Source: Rhizophagus irregularis
Taxonomy: Eukaryota; Glomeromycota; Glomeromycetes; Glomerales; Glomeraceae
NCBI RefSeq assembly: GCF_026210795.1
Contig: NC_089435.1
Coordinates: 2,852,001-2,916,000, forward strand
Reading direction: 5' to 3'
DNA length: 64,000 nucleotides
The position numbers and the translations under genes are program-made. Positions 35,699 to 47,065 of the stretch are shown piece by piece. The notes below the pieces were generated by a model. It had not been told where the DNA came from, did no database searches, and was given only the letters and a program-made list of their open reading frames with translations. Position 1 is the first letter of the stretch; every line of letters begins with the position of its first letter.

Positions 35699-37896
35699 AC
35701 AAAATCAATTCTGAATAATTAATTGTTACAAAAAAAAAAATAAATTTCTCATCACCAAGAATACCATCATGCGAATGTATTATTACAGAAGATTATATCA
35801 TAATTTAAAAAAAATTTCCATTATCAAATCTATTGTTACAAAAAAAAAATATTCTTATCACCAAAGCCTATTGTTATTACTGAAAAAAGGTATAGAACTA
35901 TTACTTAATAGTATTAGAATGGCGCCAGTTACAAGGAAGCAAAAAAAAAGTAAATTTTTTTTATAACCGGAAACTAACTATTACTAATTAATATTAGTAA
36001 ATGTCAGTTACCGAACATAAAGAAAGGGCAAAGTCCGATCTATTGTTGGAAAAAAAATTTTAATGAAAAAAAAAAATCTGATCCGTTGTTAAAAAAATTT
36101 CTAAATTAAAAAAAATCCTAAAAAAAAAATAAAAAAATAACTAAACGATCTATTAAAAAAAAAATAATAATAAAGATTAAAAAAATTACTAAATCGATCT
36201 ATCGTTAAATTGTTTAATAAAAAAAAATTACTACTAACCTAATATGGAATAGATTAGCATGGCAGATCATGTGTTTCATATAAATTATTTATATACGGTG
36301 ACCAAATTTTTTTAGTTATATAGATTATACTGTACGTAAGTATTATATAAATATGTAATAATAGAATTAAATAAATAAACTTACTCCCTATATTATTAAA
36401 TAATTTTTTTGAATAAAGAATTTAGTTAATTTAAAATTATCATATAAATATATATAATAAAAACTAAGCAAACAATTTATAACTTACAATCTATATTATT
36501 AAATAATTAAAATAGTTAGTTTAAATCATATGTAAATATTATACTATATGTATTAAGTAAATAATTGACTTTTAGCTTACCAACTATAATAAATTATCAA
36601 ATAATTTTTAAATAGTAGTAAAGAATATATAGTTAATTATGATTATCATACAGACCATTAAATTTATATAAGCAAAAATTAAGAGACACAAAAATTTTCT
36701 TTCTTAGTAAATGGTAACCCAATATAAATTACTACAAACGAAAATTATTCCTTTATAATAGACATGCGTGATATTATTTATTAATAGAATCTCAAATACA
36801 CTATTAATAATGCTGTAACCATCCAGACACCCACTCGGCCAGCAAATGTATACATTGAAAGAATCTGTTTATTCATTTATTAGAAACTATAAAATCATTA
36901 ACTTTAAACTGCTATGTAAAAATTAATATCCTATATAAATACTATTTAAATCATTTTTCATATATACGATAGAATACCCCACTAATTAGCACATAGTAAA
37001 ACTTAGTTTTTCTGAAACTTTAGTGTCTTGAGCGCCATATTCAGTTGTCTCATTCAGTTAATCCAGTTAATTACGAAAAATAGATAGAGGATTGTAAGAG
37101 ACTTTTTAGTAAAACAAGAATTATTTTAATACTTAACTTCTTATAAGCATTAAAATAAGTATATCTTATTCATTAACCAATAAAATTAATAATATAAACG
37201 TATATAAAGCGGACGTGACACGCATGTCGTATATAGACGCTTCCCTTCAGTAAATACCTGATATGTCATGATGTTTTAAAATGGAAAACTTATAAATTAT
37301 AAAAGATTTTTCATATCAGAGAAGCAACTTATTATAAGTTAAACTTTTTATGAAAGTTAAGCATTCAACTTTTGATTATTTTAGATAGTTATCATTAAAA
37401 AAGAAATATTATGAATATTTTTTATATTACAATTTTTAACATATATAATGTTAGTTTATCAATTTATCTTTCTTCTATCAATCCTTATCTACATTAAAAT
37501 CTAAATTTATAATTAAATTTGTCTAATATTAGTAATATATATTTAATAGTTACAGTATTTACGATCATCGTTAATTGCTGCGTCTTTAGGCAATTTATGC
37601 AAATAATAATTTTTTTTTTTTTGAAATCCTTTAAAATAAATGGTAAAGTTGGATTAATTAATTTAAAAAAATTGAAATCAAAAAATAAAAGTTTAAATCA
37701 ATTAAATTTTCGATGTATCGGAAAAAAATTTTTCCTTAACAATGAAAATCACAAATCATTTGACTAGACTAATTAGGTTTGAGTACAGGAGTACATACGC
37801 AGTCATTGTTACACATGATTGACTTTATAAGTAGACCGTTCCGAAAATTTTTTTTTTTAAATTTATTTAAAAAAGTTTACAATAATATATTTCATT
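35699..37896. other. Intergenic, low-complexity, small direct repeats
   Basis: An imperfect direct repeat of about 120 bases with the core TTGTTACAAAAAAAAAA occurs near 35725 and 35835. A-rich tracts at 36040-36200 alternate with GATCTATTG- and GATCCGTTG-like words. No gene is supported; the frame at 37519-37767 starts with TTG and has no domain. The last about 100 bases serve as the promoter region of the kinase gene. Confidence 0.5.
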
Positions 37897-40187
37897 ATGT
37901 CTGCTATTAGAAAAGATTTAATTTATACTACACATATCAAAGCACGTGCACTAACGGATTATAATATTCACAAAGATATGCACAAACAATTTGAATTTCA
38001 AAAACAAACAATTCTTGCTGATGAATTACTTACAAAAGATGAAAAATCCGAAGCAATAAGAATTTTGACTGCAAATTATGATAGAGGCAAACTTGTTTAT
38101 AATAAAGGAACAAGAAGAGTTTGTGAAAATTGTAACCAAAAATGTTTAGCTACATTATATTGTGAATATTGTGTTCGAAATTATTTAAAAAATAATTTTT
38201 CAAATTGGACATCTGGAAATGATGATATTGATAATTTAATACAAGAATGTCAGATGAAAACATTTGACCCGAATGTCATAATTGAATGGATTCCATATGA
38301 TAATTTAAAAAATACTAAATATTTAACAAAAGGTGGATATTCTGAAATTTATACGGCAGAATGGGTTGATGGATGTTATTATGAATGGGATTCTAATCAA
38401 CAACAATTAAAAAGATTTGGAGGGCAGTATGTAGTGCTTAAAAGATTAGAAAATGTTGAAAGTGCAAATAAACGTTGGTTTGAAGAGGTTTGTAATCTAA
38501 AAATGGTATAGCAATTTTTCATTTAAAATTTTTATAATATTTCTTTATTTTATAGGCTAATTCGCATTTAAATATATGTAATAAATGGTCAGATGCGATT
38601 GTCAAATGTGTTGGTTTAACAAAAGATCCATTAAATGGAGATTATATGCTTGTAATGAATAAATTGGATGCAGATTTAAGAAAATATTTACAACAAAATC
38701 ATAATCAACTTACATGGAAAGAAAGAATTCAAATGGCTGATAGCATAATAATGGCACTTTCACGAGTTCATAAAGAGAATGCGATTCATAGAGATTTGCA
38801 TTCTGGAAATATATTATTCCAATTTGGTGGAATATTTAATATTAGTGATCTTGGATTTTGTGGACCTGCAGATAAACCATTAAAGAGTGTATATGGAAAT
38901 CTTCCTTACGTTGCACCGGAAGTTATTGCAGGAAAATTAACTACTTTTAAATCTGATATTTATAGTATTGGCATACTTATGTGGGAAATTTCATCTGGAC
39001 AACCACCATTTATTAATTGCGAACATGATTATAATCTTGCAATGAATATTGTTAATGGTATAAGACCAAAAATTGTATCAGGAACTCCTTTAGAATATAA
39101 AACTTTAATGATACGATGTTGGGATGCCAATCCATCGAATAGACCAGACATTAAAACACTTAGAAAAAGAATAAGAGAACTTAATTTAGACTACCAAAAT
39201 AAACCAAATGAATTATTAACTCAAATAGAAGAAGATAATAGTTCGGAAATAAGTGGTTTAGAAAAATATACTAATAGTAGCAGATGCTCTACGAGTAAAG
39301 TTCATCAATTTGAAAATCTTCCTGAACCAAGAAATGCAACAGAAGGTATTATTGAAATTTGCTATTTGATTTTTAATTTATATGGTTGATATTAATAATT
39401 AAAATCTTACTTATTTAATTAAATAATAATGCAGAAGAACAAGAAGGTATGAATTAAACATTACAATTTATATATATTTTTTATTTTAAAATAATTAAAT
39501 AATAAATTATTCTCTTTTATTAGCATTTCACAGTAATAAATCATATAACTTTCATATTCCCAATAATAGTAAGTATATTAGACATGTTAATAGAATAAGA
39601 TTCTTTATTTGATTTATTTTATCTATCATTAGTTGATGATTTTGATAAGTTGAATAATCAGAAGAATGGTTCAAAAATAATTAGCATTTTTAAAGGTAAT
39701 TTATAAACATATTTAATATTAGGTCTTTAGTGGATAATAAAAAAATTAATATTTTAATTTTAAACTTTTCAGTTGGTAGTAAAAAATTATCCAAAGTATT
39801 CAAAAAGAATTCAAAAAATGGCAAGTAGAATAATTAATATTAAATTTAATTGTTTAATATTAAACATAGCATTATTTTAATTTTTAGATATTCAAGAAAC
39901 AATGCAACAACAAATAAAAAAATATCATGATAATATTGACGGTATGTAATATAATTATTTAAACTGATTATAATAATTATAATAATGATTAATTTAATAC
40001 TTTCTAAATAATTATTTTATTTGTAGATGATGAAATACATAACAATCCAAATCTTCATTCGGAAGAACAAGACGAATTGGAACTTCCGGATAGTAAGAAT
40101 TCTTTATTTTTAAATTTGAAATTTTAATTAATTTAAAAAATCACTACTAAAGTCTTTTTTAATAAAATTTTAGATATAGATACATGA
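37897..40187 (+). CDS. TKL-like protein kinase, nine exons, about 560 aa
   Basis: The exons are 37897-38487, 38556-39345, 39435-39446, 39524-39568, 39633-39695, 39773-39820, 39888-39941, 40027-40092 and 40174-40187, all in phase to a TGA at 40185-40187. An alternative first donor at 38505 would add six residues. Exon 3 is only 12 bases, and intron 6 has a GC donor (GCAAGT). The N-terminus has a CENC...CEYC motif and the family signature FSNWTSGNDDIDNLIQECQM before EWIPYDNL. Kinase features are the loop KGGYSEIY, VVLKRL (ATP Lys), HRDLHSGNILF, DLG in place of DFG, YVAPEVI, and SDIYSIGILMWEISSG. The C-terminal small exons encode an acidic, Asn/Gln/Lys-rich tail. It probably phosphorylates Ser/Thr or Tyr; substrates are unknown. 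The catalytic residues are present, so it is likely active. The relic at 8540-8881 derives from this family. Confidence 0.88.
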
Positions 40188-41390
40188 TAACGCTATCTGC
40201 TAGTATATAACATTATTATTACACATAAAGTATTTTTATATAAATTATTTAAATTCTAGGACTAGAGTAGTAAGATTAAATATTTCTTAGTTGTAATTTA
40301 AATAATTTATTTATTTTATTTATTTTGTTTTTATATTATAACTTATCGATAAATTACTTTATAAAATTATTCAATTACTTATATATTATGATTAGAATTT
40401 TAGATGATTTTACTGAGAAGAATTGACATAATGAGCCTTTAATATTTATCTGAGAAATATGTTTAAATAGCATATACTGTATATCATCAAGTCGTGAAAA
40501 TCACTGAAATTTTTATGAATTATGAAATCATATTGTAATATTATCTAATAAACACCGTATTATAATATATTTAAACATATATTTTTTTGATAATTTATAA
40601 TAAAATTTGGAGTTTGAAAATTTTTTTTATAGTTCACACTTTAATTTCGATATTATATTAAAATTTTATGAGTGATATAATGAATAAGCTATAACAATTT
40701 TCTTAACTGTCTGTATTTTGTTTATTTATTATTAGTTTCAAAATAGCGTTCAAAATCATATTTTTTTTGTTGCTTCATCAATTTCTAACTAAAGATTATT
40801 ATTAAAAAATTGGTTATAGCGTGTTAAGAAACAGAAGGCTGCTAGCGAGCGGCAAGTAGTAAGTAACGGAAATTGGCTAAGTAAGTAACGTAAAATTACT
40901 GTTTTAGGTCAATTTACGTTACTCCCCTTATATAAGGCACGGAACGTAAAGTCAATTATATTTACTTTACGTTACTCCCTTATATAAGGTACAGAATGTA
41001 AGGCAAATTTAAAAATCGGTTTATAAACTTAAAATTTTATTGCGAAAATATTTTAAAATGTTTTTTGCAAACACATTTATTCAAAATGATCGATTTATTT
41101 AATGAAATTTTATTTGCAAAATGCAAATATTAAATTTAAGTCACACATCTTCGATTTTAACGAAAAAAATCACTGTATTTATTTTAATGTAGTGATACAA
41201 ATAAAAAAAACAATAACAATAATTAAAAAAGAAATGATCAAGGAGAAAAATGCTAATAAAAAAATGAAATAACAATGGAGTAATGGAAAATAATAGAAGA
41301 AGAAAGGGAGTAAAAAAGAGTAATGAGAAGTGATAGGAAACAAAAAGGAAAAATAGGACATGATGGATGATGAAAAAGAGTGATGAGAGA
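40188..41390. other. Intergenic AT-rich DNA
   Basis: Nothing coding is seen beyond the kinase stop. It contains a two-copy direct repeat at 40911-41007, and purine-rich sequence begins at about 41260. Confidence 0.6.
40911..41007. repeat. Two-copy 45-bp direct repeat
   Basis: Units at 40911-40955 and 40963-41007 share TTTACGTTACTCC, TTATATAAGG and TAAGG or TAAAG words in the same order. Origin unknown. Confidence 0.75.
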
Positions 41391-41720
41391 CGAAAAGGAG
41401 TGAGTGGAAGACAAAAAGGAGTGAGTGGAGACAAAAAGGAGTGAGTGGAGACAAAAAGGAGTGAGTGGAGACGAAGAGGAGTGAGTGGAGACGAAGAGGA
41501 GTGATGGGAGACGAAGAGGAGTGATGGGAGATGAAGAGAAGTGATGGGAGACGAAGAGGAGTGATTGGAGACGAAGAGGAGTGATGGGAGACGAAGAGGA
41601 GTGATGGGAGACGAAAAGGAGTGATGGGAGACGAAGAGGAGTGGTGAGAAACGAAAAGGAGTGATGGGAGTGATGGGAAACGAAAAGAAGTGATGAGAGA
41701 CAAAAAAAAATGATGGGAAG
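41391..41720. repeat. 20-bp minisatellite, about 16 units
   Basis: The consensus unit is GTGATGGGAGACGAAGAGGA. From 41421 to 41660 twelve units stand in perfect 20-base register; the edges are degenerate. Because 20 is not a multiple of three and the unit has no stop on the minus strand, all three minus frames stay open, giving three overlapping Ser/Leu/Pro-rich frames between 41141 and 41852 that are not genes. It is the most purine-biased stretch in the window. Confidence 0.95.
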
Positions 41721-41814
41721 TAAACAGGAGAGAAAAAGAAATAATGGAAAATGAAAAGATGTAATAGGAGATGAATAATGAGAAGTAATATGAGGTGAAA
41801 ATGATGAGACTTTA

Positions 41815-42060
41815 ATGTTATTTTCCAGTATGTGTTGCATTCTCAATAACAATTAATAAATCACAAGGGCAAACTCTGAGCGGTTGGTGTTTATCTACCT
41901 GAACCTGTCTTTATACATGAGCAATTATATGTTACCTTCTCAAGAGTAACTGTATATACTGTATATCAACATATTTAGGTTTTTATAGATAATGGTGAGA
42001 ACTGCAAGACAAGAAACATTGAATACTGTGAAATATTTCATTCTATAAATAGAATTCACA
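41815..42060 (+). pseudogene. Helitron PIF1-like helicase, C-terminal relic
   Basis: The segment encodes INKSQGQTLS. One frame over it continues with VGVYLPEPVFIHEQLYVTFS and, after a stop, VFIDNGENCKTRNIEYCEIF. These match in order the last helicase motifs (V and VI) and tail of Helitron/PIF1 helicases, which act in rolling-circle transposition. A frameshift near 41883 and at least one stop make it dead. Everything upstream in the protein (Rep/HUH nuclease, helicase motifs I-IV) is missing or replaced by the minisatellite. Confidence 0.85.
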
Positions 42061-42290
42061 TTTAAAAATAACGTTTTGTATGTATAACAATACAACAATA
42101 TTTCATATGTAATATTTTATATATAACATTCATAGACAATTCACTTTTATTAGTATAAATATGTAAATTATATAAATTTATTAGATTATTTTCTTCTAAC
42201 CTTATCATACTGTAAATAATATTATTAAAATACTACGCCTATTTCTAAAATATAGCCATATCATTGTTACTTTTCTGGGCAAGTTTTATT

Positions 42291-42319
42291 CCCGGCGCAG
42301 CGCGACGGGTTACACCTAG
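42291..42319 (+). mobile_element. Helitron 3' terminus (hairpin plus CTAG)
   Basis: A GC-rich hairpin CCCGGCGC-AGC-GCGACGGG (42291-42309, one mismatch) is followed after a short gap by CTAG at 42316-42319 and then T. This is the canonical Helitron 3' end (hairpin, about 10 bases, CTRR, insertion before T). It stands out sharply from the AT-rich surroundings and lies 260 bases past the helicase relic on the same strand. The 5' TC end was not identified. Confidence 0.8.
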
Positions 42320-43109
42320 TTTTAATATAATAAATTTTATAGTGAAAGGGATCATAAAAATATTTAAACAAAATTTCTTTGTATTTTTTTTTTTTATTAA
42401 AAACTATTTTTTACTTTTTTTTTCTTGTACTAAAAAAACCGTGAAAATTTTTTCCAAGATAAATGTTGTACAAAATAAATCTGACCAATAAAATTCATCA
42501 AGTCACGTAACCGGAATTTTTTTGGCAGTTTTTTTTTTTTATAAAATCATTCTCCTTCCAAAGTTATATTGAATCATTTATAATTTTTCAGTTCATTAAG
42601 AAATAATTTGAATATAATATTTTTTTAAAAGTGATCAAATAATAATTTTAAAATATTCATCATGCAATCTATTAAGCTTTGACAAATGGTTATTTAAAGT
42701 ATGAATGATTTTTATATTTGTTGTGATCCCTTATCCATTATATGCTCTTTCTCATAAAGAAGCCGAATTGCTTTTATACTTTACTAGGAAACGGAAAACT
42801 GTTGTAAAGTTCGTAATGCAAATATTTATTTGTACAAAATATGGAAAACGTCATCGCGTACGAACAGGACAAACTTCGCATGTGATCTTATTAATGATTA
42901 CTATGTTGTTATACTCTAAACTAATAAAATTTTAAACTTTGCATTGTGAATCAAAAAATATCTGAAGGACAAAATATTAAATTGGTAAGTCTAATTTGCA
43001 AATATGGAAATCAATTTGTCATCTGATTGTCATCCAACATTAAATTGATGCAACAATTTTAAAAAAAAAATTTTTTCTCTGTATTTGCTCACTTTCGCAA
43101 TTGTTAAAA
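42320..43109. other. Intergenic; left edge of the palindrome
   Basis: No gene. From about 42745 the sequence is the inverse of 48450-48745, forming the outer part of the large palindrome. Confidence 0.6.
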
Positions 43110-44628
43110 ATGTCCAAGCAATTTTTTTCAAGTTTAAGCAAAAATTTTATTGAAATTTTGAAAGATGATGAATATTATGATATTACTATCGAAGTTGGCG
43201 AAGATCCGAATGTAAAAATATTTCGTGCACATATGATTGTCTTGTGTTACCGTTCTCCATTTTTACGAAGAATTTTGGCTTTCAATAAAAAAAATGATAA
43301 TGGTGTCTTAGCTCACATTAAGTTGTCAAATATCTCTCCAGAAATTTTTCAGATTATTTTAAAGTAAGTTATATTTACAATAACTGAAAGTTTGTTAATG
43401 TTTTAACTTAACGTAAATTTTATGTAATATCATAGATATATTTATGGTGGTATCATTTCTTTAAATGAACAAGAACCTTCAGAAACTTTAAAAATTTTGG
43501 TTGCTGCTGATGAACTTCATCTTCAAGAACTAGTAGATTATTTACAAAAATATTTAATTGAAAATAAAGTTGAATGGATGGAACAACATTTTGGACTTGT
43601 TTATCAAACAGGGATTCAGCATAATTCGTTATTAGAACTTCAAAATTTTTGTACAAATTACATGACTAAATTACCTCATAAAGTACTCAAGTCATTTGAT
43701 TTTATTTCACTTTCTGAAAAATCTTTGATTTCACTTATAAAAAGAGATGATTTACAAATGAAAGAAAGTTGAAGTTTGGGATCATGTATTAAAATGGGGT
43801 CTTGAGAAAAATCCTACACTTCTTCCGGATCCTACAACTTGGTCAGATGATGATTTTAAAATAATGGAAAATACTTTGCAACATTATTTACCTTTAATCA
43901 GGTCCTTCAGTTTATCTTCCGACGAATTTATGCAAAAACTTCATCCATATAAGAAACTTTTAAAGCATCAACTATATGAAGAATTGTTGAATTCATACTT
44001 AAATTCTAGTAGTGAACCAAATGATAATATTTTACTTCCAAGGTATAGAAATATTGATGGAATCATTGATTCAAATATTGTTAATTTAAACATCATAGCT
44101 TTAATTTCTAGATGGATTGATAAAATTGATATTAATAGTAAGTTTTCTTATACAAGAGAATTTTATTTACCATACAAATTTTAATTATTATTAAGAGGAA
44201 GTCGAAATGGATTTACTCCTGAAAGGTTTCATAAATTATATGATAATAAATTTTTTACTGTAACATTTATTAAAGTGAAAGGAACGGAAGAAATTATTGG
44301 AGGATATAATCCATCAGTATGAAAATCAGCTGGTGACTATAGTAAAGCCAAAGATAGTTTTATATTTTCTTTTAAAAGTAAAGATAACTTCAAAGATTCA
44401 ATTTTAAGCTATATAAAAGATTATAATAAGGCTTTGTATTTTTGTTCTAATTATGGTCCCACATTTGATAATGATCTTGACATTTATGTGGATGATGGAT
44501 GTGATAATAAAAATTATGATTATATTTGATGTAAACAACAAAATTATGAAAAAAAGATAAGAGAAACAGAAGATGAATTTTTGATAGATGATTATGAAGT
44601 ATTCCAAATTTTAAAAAGAAATCATTAA
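43110..44628 (+). pseudogene. BTB-BACK-TLDc gene, left palindrome arm, dead
   Basis: The BTB exon is 43110-43363 (start MSKQFFSS; HMIVLCYRSPFLRR), the intron 43364-43435, then BACK and TLDc. BTB/BACK proteins typically bridge to cullin-3 ligases, and TLDc domains are linked to oxidative-stress protection and V-ATPase interaction (family knowledge). Lesions are visible by comparison with the other arm and the intact gene at 54041: an extra A near 43767 shifts the frame; GAA became TAA at 44182 in the first TLDc strand; TGG became TGA at about 44320; CGA became TGA at about 44527. The TLDc words RGSRNGFTPERFH and GGYNPSV are still readable. Four independent lesions make function very unlikely. 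Confidence 0.9.
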
Positions 44629-44649
44629 TATTGTAAGATATTATTTTAA

Positions 44650-45165
44650 TGAGTCACAATAAAAAGATCTTATAATATCTATCAATACATAATATAATAA
44701 AAAAAAGTTGTCTTCAAAAATAAAAGTGGAGAGAAAATTAAAACGGATTGAAATTCATCCAGATCAGATGAAAAATCAATCCGTTTTTATTTTATTTTTT
44801 TTGTATTAAATAATGATTTTCAAATTACTAGATTGTGCATTGGGATGCAGTCTTATAATATATATAAAAAAAAAAATTTAATCTTTCATTAATCAAAATC
44901 CATGTAAGATTGCCAAAATGTGTTCATCCAGATCGTAACTCTAGTTCACTCACTCAATCATCTGCAGAAAATGGAAATCTGGCGTTGCGTCAAATGAAAG
45001 TAAAAAATTATGTGAGAATTTATTTTAGAAAACAAATTATTTGAAACTTTGGGATAAATATTATGTATCAAAATATGTTGGAGTTGAGGAATGGAAAACC
45101 GAATATCGGGAAACTGAAATCATATATGAATTTTTACAGTTGACTCACGGATCACAAAATAAATT
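44650..45165 (+). other. Insertion present only in the left palindrome arm, with coding relic
   Basis: Compared with the right arm, about 500 extra bases separate GATATTATTTT from ATTTATTTAGTT. They contain plus-strand coding-like pieces (EEWKTEYRETEIIYEFLQLT near 45085, and NSSSLTQSSAENGNLALRQM near 44935, with an intron-like GTGAG...TTTTAG between). Family not recognised. It is either an insertion here or a deletion in the other arm; no clear target duplication is seen. Confidence 0.45.
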
Positions 45166-45917
45166 TATTTAGTTAAAATAAAAATTAGATTAGTGAAGTT
45201 AGTCTAAACATTTCAAATTTATAGATTATAAATAAAGAATAGATTTTTTATATATGGGACTCTATAGTCATTTATGTAACTTCGAAATTAGAATTTAATT
45301 CAAAATTACTTAAAAATGATTTGTAGCTTAACATATAGAAATGGTAACACTAGGTCTTTATTGGACATTTTCAGCTGTACACTATCAATAAACGGGATCA
45401 AATAAACATAGTTAATAAAATGTTAGCTTTTAGTTAATGTATAAATTTTATAAAATTTTTATGAAAAAGTATTTGTTCGAAATATTAAAACTATGTGCAT
45501 ATAATTAATTATAATTAACGTCTGAAAATTTGATTTTCTGGCTCACAATTTTTTAATGTTCTGTTAATTGATAAAATATTATTATAATTACTTCATGAAA
45601 AGTCGAGATAATAATAATATTTTATTGATTAACAGAACATTAAACATTGTGAGAGCCAGAAATCAAATTTTCAAATACTTTTTTTTATTAAAAATAATGT
45701 TTTAAATTTATATATTAACTGAAAGCTAATATTCTTAATAAATTTGTCTACAAATCTAAATTATTTTTTTTTTATTCATCATTAGCCACCTTTATTTATG
45801 GTGTACAACTGAAAATGTCAAATAAAACCTAGTAATACCATTTAAATTTTAATTTCAAAGTTACATAAATGATTATGAGCCCATATATAAAATATCCATT
45901 TTTTTATTTATAATTTA

Positions 45918-46983
45918 CACAGTGAAATTCGATAAACCGGATCTATCGGTTCCACTAAAAATATCCGGTTTATCAGGATATCCGGTATAGCGAATATATT
46001 AAAAATCTATTATACTGAATTTTTTTGAAAAATTCATGCTAATAAAATTAACACACATTATATTTTAATTTTTTATCTTAGTTTTTAGTCATAGAGGTCA
46101 TGAAAATATATATAAAATATTTTAATTGAATACAGTCAACTCTCGATATACCGAAGTTGCCGTTCAAGACTAAAACTTCGGTATATAGTGATCTTCGGTA
46201 TATCAAATTTTTTTATATACCGAAGTTTATATATTTTTTTAGAAAACTTCGTTATATTAAGATTAAAATCATGTGACTTTATTATGCCGTTACATATTTT
46301 ACGTTTAACAAATTTTACAAATTACTTGTTGCTAACCCAATTATCTAACGATACTTATTGTTTGTGCTTTTTGTAAAAATAACCAATGTTACTTTTCATA
46401 TATTTTAAAGCAGCTAAATGTTTAACTCCAAAGTAACGTTAATACTGAAAAATAAAAATGAGATCATTTGATCATATTAGATATGGTTTGATCTTCGGTA
46501 TAACGAACTTTTTTTTATTATATACTATTATATACGGTAAAAATGAAAACTTCGGTATAATGTTATATAAAATTTTATAGTAAAATCGGTATATCAAAAG
46601 ATTTTAATTATTAATGAAAATGGTTATATAAAAATCTTCGGTATATGGTGATCTTCGGTATATCGTGGCTTCGGTATATCGAGAGTATACTTTAATATAT
46701 AACTTTGGCCGAAATAAGATTTTTATAATTCTGGCCAAAATTAAGATTTACCGCATCACGTTACTTAAATTTTATTGGTTAATGATCACGTGACCCGGTT
46801 TATCGAATCATTTTTACTATAGCTGGTTAGAAAATTGATCCATTTTATCAAATATCGAGCTTTTACTAGTAAACTCCGGTATATCGAAACTATTTTAATA
46901 TACGTGATTTGGTTCCAGCAAAAAAATCCGGTTTAGGCCCAAATCCGGTTTATCGAAGATCCGGTTTATCGAATTTCACTGTG
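45918..46983. mobile_element. pogo-like MITE (outer), TA target duplication, carries a nested MITE
   Basis: The ends are CACAGTGAAATTCGATAAAC and its inverse, with TA at 45916-45917 and 46984-45. CCGGTTTATC words repeat inside the ends. Without the nested element it is about 504 bases. The left palindrome arm preserves the empty site near 45215, confirming the borders. The TIR style (CAGTG-AAATTCGATAAACCGG) is that of pogo/Tigger-type Tc1/mariner elements. No transposase is present. Confidence 0.88.
46133..46692. mobile_element. pogo-like MITE (inner), TA target duplication
   Basis: It begins CAGTCAACTCTCGATATACC and ends with a near inverse (21 of the first 24 positions agree), with TA at 46131-46132 and 46693-46694. 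Inside, the word CTTCGGTATA recurs at least six times in both orientations, likely transposase-binding repeats. It lies wholly within the outer MITE and so arrived later. No transposase is present; the frame at 46188-46376 is spurious. Confidence 0.88.
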
Positions 46984-47065
46984 TATATATTTGAAATGTT
47001 AGGCTAATTCCACACCAATCCAATTTTTATTTTAACTAAATAAATTGAAATAATATCTTATAATA

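Noticed and set aside
37519-37767. 82-codon plus-strand frame upstream of the kinase
   Set aside because: Starts at TTG, hydrophobic/Lys low complexity, no splice link to the kinase.
41141-41852. Three overlapping minus-strand Ser/Leu/Pro-rich reading frames
   Set aside because: They are the reverse reading of the 20-bp minisatellite; the period keeps all frames open. No domain, no splice or start support.
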